Shown: piece by piece, positions 59,101 through 64,000 of the stretch
Layout of the letters: each line of letters starts with the position of its first letter
Position numbering within the stretch: the first letter of the stretch is position 1
From: Gymnothorax reevesii
Lineage: Eukaryota; Chordata; Actinopteri; Anguilliformes; Muraenidae
Direction: 5' to 3'
DNA: 64,000 nucleotides
NCBI GenBank assembly: GCA_029721435.1
Contig: CM056583.1
Coordinates: 70,798,120 to 70,862,119 of the forward strand
Position numbers and translations under genes: made by a program
Notes under the pieces: model-generated
Databases searched by the model: none
Told to the model about the DNA's origin: nothing
What the model saw: the letters and a program-made list of their open reading frames with translations, nothing else

Positions 59101-59125
59101 AATTCATTTTTCAATGAATTTTCAG
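56106..59125 (+). other. Intron inside UPA (first)
   Basis: No mobile element was recognised. A poly-T run lies at 57403-57419. Several AT-rich patches with TAATTA-type words occur (57180-57300, 57540-57620) but nothing specific can be claimed. Confidence 0.7.
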
Positions 59126-59275
59126 GGGGTCATTGCAATGGAGAAGGGCAGGGGCGGACAGCTCCTGGAGGAACAGAAGACATTACTCTTTAAAGCAAAC
59201 TACTGCAGCCTCCAAATCTCCATCCAGGACATACCACAGTTTTTGTGGAACATAAAGCCTTTCACCACATGTCAG
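59126..59275 (+). CDS. unc5d: unc5d exon: middle of UPA domain
   Basis: The 150-bp exon (phase 0 to 0) encodes [40 protein letters not shown] and [10 protein letters not shown]. The GGQLLEEPK-like strand and SLQISIxDIPxFLWxIKPF are diagnostic for UPA of UNC5. Acceptor GAATTTTCAG, donor GTACAG. The first residues differ from the human start (EVVSDERH as I recall), which is a normal variable loop. Confidence 0.95.
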
Positions 59276-60707
59276 GTACAGTACTCCATGTGTTGTGCTC
59301 TCCTGTATAAACAACAGAAAAGCAAAAAGCAAAGAGATTCATTCCTAATGAAATGGAAGTCTTGTGGCATGTATTCCTCAATTCTATCAACTGGTGTCCT
59401 ATGTTTTGCAAATTTGTTTTATTTACTACCGCAGTAGAAAAATAGGACTGGGAGTTTCATTTCCTTTGGATCCTTCTGAAAATAGTTTTTTTTTTTTTTT
59501 TTAACATTTACCATTTGGTTTCATTGAAAAATCTATAACTTCAAATGTCACACCAAATGACCATCAAACTTCCACGAAAATAAATGTTATGTTCAATGCA
59601 AAGACTCTTTAGTACCGATAACCATTTTCTTTTTTTCATATGGTGCGTAGCTAGTTAACTCGCATTAAAAGGTGGCACTTCATTCGAAATCTACGCAGGC
59701 TGTTGGAAAAGCGGATACATCTGTGATACAGCATGTATCTGCGTGTGTGGTAATCCAATTCTCACAAAGAAGACGGGGATTAAGGGAGACTTTATTAAAT
59801 ATGGGCCATGATGGATGTGGCTGTTAGAGGTAAATGGGGCTTCCAATAAGATTGCAGTCTTGTTAAATCTTTCTTTGGTCACATCTCAGTGCGGGCACCT
59901 GTCATCCTCTTTATGTCATACTTCATGATTTGTGTTGGTTGCACCAAGGTTGCCTCAGCTTCAGAGGCTCGGGTTAGTGGACCTTTGAAGTGATTTTCAC
60001 AAGTGACTGAAAATACTTTGAAAATCCGGTGAATCATTTTTGCTAAACAATTTTTTGACAACCTGTTAACAGGCCCCTGTTGGGTCTGTGAAGCCTCATA
60101 ATTCCCTTGCATTTGTGTTGCTCCATTGTTTACAGTGTGTCAAACATTGGTAAAATGGAGTTAAGCTCATCTGGTATGCATATAGGTATTTTCACCTTAA
60201 CTAGTTTAACTGCCAGAAAAGCTCATCTGTGTGAGCCTTGTGTGGGTGTTGATAACCGGTAATTGGACTAATCTTGACTATTCTTAAGTCATTTATGGAA
60301 ATCTGTTTCTTAGTCTCACTCATTACAGCAATGTGTTATACATCCTCCTAGTGACAAACAGCAGTCACAGGGAGCAGAACTCGTCTATTTTTGTAGTCCT
60401 GAATATCAATGAAGCTCCTCTTTGTAAGAATAAATGCACATTTGAGAACTGACAGCAGTTGCAGGGAAATGTTATTTTTTTTCTCATGTCTCTGATATAT
60501 CTTTAGCCTCAAACACTCCGTTGTGTTTTTGTTGTTGCTTTTTTTTTTTTTTTTCATTTTGTCACTTTTGTGCGCTTGTTTGTGCTGTCTTTGCCCGAAG
60601 CTTGCAGTGAAGATTAATCATCTTTGCAAAGAATTTGTTCCACTTGTTTCTTTCGAAAGCTGTGCGTGTTCAGGTTTGGCTGTCCACCTTCTCCCCTTCC
60701 CCTGTAG
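59276..60707 (+). other. Intron inside UPA (second)
   Basis: AT-rich with poly-T runs at 59488-59504 and 60540-60554. No element or gene recognised. Confidence 0.75.
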
Positions 60708-60872
60708 GAAATCTCCTTTTCTCAAGTGTGGAGGAGCAATCAGAAGCCCCTGCACTGTGCCTTCAGCTTGGAGCGATACAGCCCCGCCACAAAGCAGCTC
60801 TCCTGCAGGATCAGAGTGCGACAGTTGGAAGGCCAAGAGCAGATGCTCCAGGTCTGCTCATGCATTGCAGAG
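60708..60872 (+). CDS. unc5d: unc5d exon: end of UPA domain
   Basis: The 165-bp exon (phase 0 to 0) encodes [40 protein letters not shown] and [20 protein letters not shown] and the LSCRIxVRQLEGxEQ strand are family hallmarks. The end was chosen at the good donor GTGAGG (60873), because the seven residues VCSCIAE then align with the VQTSILE I recall from human UNC5D. A GT at 60852 after MLQ is a worse donor and would drop those residues. Acceptor CCCTGTAG. Confidence 0.95.
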
Positions 60873-62584
60873 GTGAGGCTTAAATGTATGTGATCGAGTC
60901 TCGGCAGTGATCGTGACCCACGTGCTGGACTCATCACTTTGTAGGTCTCCTGCAAGTTGTACATTGATTGATCAACACTCATCTCAGACAGGGTACACCA
61001 CCTTCTAAGGGTCCCTGTGTAGACAACATCTATACATTCTGAATGTTAGTTGAGGCCTCTAGCCTGTGTCAGAGTGTGATAGATGCTGAAAGGTGTGATT
61101 GAAAGATAATGGTTATTGTATTCATTTTTGTATTCCATCTGATGGCCTATCCAAGCTAAGTGGACCATTTCCCATGTTAAAATGAAATTTAGAAGTATTC
61201 TAAGTATTTCATTCTGAACATATTGTATGTCGTAATGTAAATACATTGTTAGAAATGTACATTTCTGACATTTTGTCAGTATGTGACATTCAGCTTTACT
61301 TTCTACAACTACACTAGTGTGTATAGAAGTATTTAATGGAGCAATATGTAAGTTTGTGGCCAAAACTGGTAGTGCAATCGCATTCAAAATAGTGCATAGC
61401 ACAGCATCCCCTCCTCCTCTCACCCAGATGAGAGGTTGCCAGCTACGTTGCCGGATCCAGCAAGAACGTCTACTACATGGACCTACCATGGCTACGTTTC
61501 AGTATCACCAATGATTTGCTCTCACAGGGTTGTGTTCAGTTCAGTTCAGAAGAAATCGTGACTAATGACTAACTAACCTTAGCAATGGTCGTATTGGTCA
61601 ACTTGCTCATCACTCGTCTGTGTGGATATGCCACTAAAGTCCATACTGTAAAATGCGTAAAGAATGAATGAGGACTCATTTGACTGATGTACTGTCTCAA
61701 TTACATTTCATATTTCCATATTGGCTGTCCTAATGTTGGAACGGTTTCCACTGCATCTCAGCATAAAGCCAGAGAAATGGAGTAATAATGCATTGCTAAT
61801 GTTAGCAATGACGAGCCAAGGTTTTTATTTCTCAAACAATTTGTTACCTAGTCAATTTGATGACCCACCTGCATACGCACTAATGTACCATGAATGAACA
61901 TACATAACATTATTCAACTGTAGAGAATATTTGAAAAGTCCGTGCCTACATTAAATAGAATTAAGTTAGCCAAACTTAGGTGAATCTTACCTGCCCAGGA
62001 GAAAATCAGCAACTTCGGCGTCGCTCTTCATTCTGCTTTCAGCTGTCTCTATCTTTCAAAAGCATGTCCTATACAGATCCTTGTTTTGTTTCTTACTTTG
62101 TCACAACTTATTTCGGAATCATAACGAGGCCTTATAGGCTTAGTAACGTCAGACATTTGTGTTCTGAAAAGCTGGTAGCTGCAGCTCAGTGGTAACTGTC
62201 AACCTGGATGCTGAAATGCTACTGACTTCATGATTGGGAGATGGGTGGAGGGCGGCGCAACCGGCCAAAACACAAAACGACAACATCAACATTAGTTGTG
62301 GGCAGCAACTTCGCTTTTCTAATTATAATATATCTGGCTGGACTACTGTTGTCAGTGATATAAGTATTCTAAATTAACATCATTCCTTAATGTCTGGTGA
62401 TATATCAGGGCCATTTCATGGTTAATCAACATACATTTCTTACATATTGCTCCTTTAATGTGCCATAATTCAGCATTATGTTTGTGATTTTCTCGTAGGC
62501 TGTGAATTGTGTCACATGATAAGGGTGTTTGAGTCCGCACATGCTTCTCTCGGCTGTTCACATAAGCCTCACTTTGTTTCTCAG
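60873..62584 (+). other. Intron between UPA and death-domain exons
   Basis: Most of it is the TTAA-flanked element 61337-62454. The flanks (60880-61330 and 62460-62580) show nothing else. Confidence 0.8.
61337..62454. mobile_element. TTAA-flanked DNA transposon, 1.1 kb, non-autonomous
   Basis: TTAA lies outside both ends (61333-61336 and 62455-62458). Left end TGGAGCAATATGTAAGTTTG and reverse-complemented right end AGGAGCAATATGTAAGAAAT form inverted repeats of about 16 bp. The GGAGCA start is shared with the element at 18362-18727. No transposase frame was found. Kolobok or piggyBac-like by target site. Confidence 0.75.
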
Positions 62585-62763
62585 AGGGAAAAGGAACTCG
62601 TCCCGTTCATCTCTCAGATGGATGGCTCTGTCTCATCTCTGCATGGCCCCAATGCCTTCAAAATCCCCTTCTCCATTCGCCAGAGGATCTGTACAACTTT
62701 TGACAATGTCAATGCCAAAGGCAAGGACTGGCAGCTTTTGGCACAGAAACTTCACATCGACAG
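62585..62763 (+). CDS. unc5d: unc5d exon: start of death domain
   Basis: The 179-bp exon encodes REKELVPFISQMDGSVSSLH, GPNAFKIPFSIRQRICTTFD and NVNAKGKDWQLLAQKLHID, ending in two bases of an arginine codon (phase 2). AFKIPFSIRQRIC opens the region before the death domain and GKDWQLLAQKLHIDR is its helix 1-2 segment. The death domain mediates netrin-independent apoptotic signalling and intramolecular contacts with ZU5. Acceptor TTTGTTTCTCAG, donor GTAAGA. The remaining helices and the stop codon lie in an exon beyond position 64000. Confidence 0.96.
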
Positions 62764-64000
62764 GTAAGACTCCATTGCTGATGTAAAATGACTTCCCTAA
62801 TGGTTTATCTTCAAATGCATAACTATTTGAAAATATTTATTTGTGTTCTCTGTTGACTAAGATCTAAGTAAGTCAGAGTTGAATGCAGTACTACATTACA
62901 TGTTTATACGGAGCTGAAATGTACTTCTAAGTGTCAGAATTATTTTAGGAATTGCACACCTAGATTAAGCTATAACCTTCTTCGTCTCCTTCAATGATTT
63001 TGTTTCCACTGAAGAAAAATAGAAATGACTATCAATTGACTTTGGTTCCTCATTACAATTTCAAAGGAAAATGCGAAAGGCTTGACTACAAGTCAGAATC
63101 TTTTGTTGTCTGAACTGGCGTGACTTCAGAATTGCATCATATTCGTGAGCAACGAAGTAAACAACTTGAGTGTTTAAACTATATCAGAACACAGTTAAGA
63201 CTCACTATTCGGTGAAGATTATTTTTTTTTGTGCCCGGAGTGAGTTGCTGTGGTTATATGAAGTAAGAAATAAGCTTGTTTGTTTTACTATTTTTTCAAT
63301 ATTGTTTTTTTTTTGTTGTTGTTTTATTTGTAACTATGTAAACCTGTTCATAACCTACAGTAATATTAACATTTGGACATTTAGCTTTTTTTACAAGCTC
63401 TTTTTGCCATGTATTCCTGTTCTATGAAATTCCATATTCTACAATCGACCTACTTCCTGAATAAAATGAAAATGACTCTGATCTACAACCTAATTTCTAA
63501 GATGTTTCAAAAGTATGAAATGCAAATTGAAAAGAATGCAGTGATCATTTTTGACCTGTATTAAACTGAAAACAGTACGGTACAGAATGCTCAATGTTTT
63601 ATGTCATCCACTTTATTGTAATTTTGGAAATACCTGCTCATACTGAATTTGATGCCTGTAACACATTCCAAAAAAAGTGGGGCAATACAAGACTTGCAAA
63701 GCATTGGAATGCTTGAAAACAGCACACTTCTGTACTTTGTACAAGCGTTATACAGGTGACACTGTCATGCTTTGATGTAAATGGCGCATCAACAAATGAC
63801 TCTGCTTTTCACAAGCAATAAGCGATTGAGGTCAGCCACTTAGATTGTTCAGTAAAGCAGTTTTTCACTAACAGTTTAAAAAAACATATAGTATCTTAAT
63901 GTGCTGTTGTATGGATTTCTCCCTCATTATTGCATAAGATTATTAAAATATTCAGGGAATTTGGAAAAATGTCAGCATAAATGGTTGAAAATCTTCGCCA
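62764..64000 (+). other. Last intron visible in the window
   Basis: 62764-63480 shows a poly-T rich patch (63301-63330) and no gene. From 63486 a Tc1-type relic runs to the edge. Confidence 0.75.
63486..64000 (+). mobile_element. Tc1-like relic, same family as 13894-15456, cut by window edge
   Basis: After TA (63484-63485) the sequence CAACCTAATTTC starts a diverged copy of the inverted-repeat end. GAATTTGATGCCTGTAACAC at 63648 and the words CAAAAAAAGTGGGGC, TATTAAAATATTCAGGGAAT and AAATCTTCG then match, in order, the 5' part of the element at 13894 (its GAATTTGATGCCTGCAACAC starts near 14077). Transposase coding is not visible here. Confidence 0.7.

Larger units (their letters stand above)
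4119..62763 (+). other. unc5d: unc5d netrin receptor gene, 13 internal exons (partial at both ends)
   Basis: This is the transcription unit that organises the window. UNC5 proteins are single-pass receptors for netrins and, for UNC5D, FLRT proteins; they mediate axon repulsion and can trigger death-domain signalling when unliganded. The 13 exons add up to about 2.3 kb of coding sequence (about 770 residues) with the family order Ig, Ig, TSP1, TSP1, membrane segment, ZU5, UPA, death domain. Every exon is open in one frame and every junction has GT-AG ends with matching phases. Paralogue choice: the Ig1 string [17 protein letters not shown], the Ig2 string [16 protein letters not shown] and [12 protein letters not shown] match UNC5D as I remember it better than UNC5A, B or C. 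Signal peptide and first exon(s) are upstream of position 1, and the last exon (end of the death domain and stop) is beyond 64000. Confidence 0.95.

Noticed and set aside
60708..60851. Ending the UPA exon at the GT after MLQ (60852)
   Set aside because: That donor is GTCTGC, and using it would drop seven residues that align with the family. The GTGAGG at 60873 is a better donor and keeps the frame.
1..64000. tRNA, rRNA, CRISPR arrays, operons or prokaryotic features
   Set aside because: No cloverleaf with A/B boxes, no spaced direct-repeat arrays and no bacterial gene organisation were seen; the window is vertebrate gene and intron sequence.

Overview
The window is vertebrate intronic and exonic DNA, most likely from a ray-finned (teleost) fish. 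It carries 13 consecutive coding exons of one plus-strand gene, the netrin receptor unc5d, spread over about 58.6 kb (4119-62763). Long AT-rich introns are packed with transposable elements typical of fish genomes: Tc1-like elements, hAT and Harbinger MITEs, TTAA-flanked elements, Ty3/gypsy chromoviruses and LINE fragments. No complete gene, RNA gene, CRISPR array or bacterial feature was seen.

Gene layout. The exons encode, in order: the end of the first Ig domain (4119-4265), the second Ig domain (6636-6739, 19629-19809), two thrombospondin type 1 repeats (20542-20709, 25399-25563), the transmembrane segment and juxtamembrane region (35758-35943), the cytoplasmic linker and start of ZU5 (39704-40084), the rest of ZU5 (45307-45391, 53358-53529), the UPA domain (55878-56105, 59126-59275, 60708-60872) and the first half of the death domain (62585-62763). 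All joins keep frame (intron phases 1,0,1,1,1,1,1,2,0,0,0,0,2) and all sites are GT-AG, so the gene looks intact. The signal peptide and first Ig exons lie upstream, and the last exon lies beyond the right edge. Several residue strings point to UNC5D rather than UNC5A, B or C.

Mobile elements by region. 0-7 kb: a TTA-flanked Harbinger-like element and a long inverted-repeat TTAA element. 7.5-19 kb: a 5' gypsy fragment, a Tc1-like element with long inverted repeats, a perfect-TSD hAT MITE, a small mariner-like MITE, a LINE 3' fragment and a TTAA MITE. 20-25.4 kb: a TTAA MITE and a CR1/L2-like reverse-transcriptase relic. 26.5-35.1 kb: a complete but decayed Ty3/gypsy chromovirus with two LTRs and a perfect TAAAC target duplication, split in gag by a 2.2 kb hAT-type insertion. 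37.3 kb: a solo LTR with a perfect target duplication. 41-43 kb: a Tc1 relic and MITEs. 48-50 kb: a minus-strand Tc1-like element. 54 kb: a large AT palindrome. 61.3-62.5 kb: a 1.1 kb TTAA element. 63.5 kb to the edge: a further Tc1 relic.

Nothing here is a convincing undescribed system. The most unusual observations are a 16-bp exact inversion between the two LTRs of one retrotransposon, the nested and target-duplicated insertions, a set of four TTAA-flanked foldback-like elements in one gene, and the absence of a recognisable short exon between the second TSP1 repeat and the membrane exon. Family assignments rest on motifs and remembered family features; no database search was possible.
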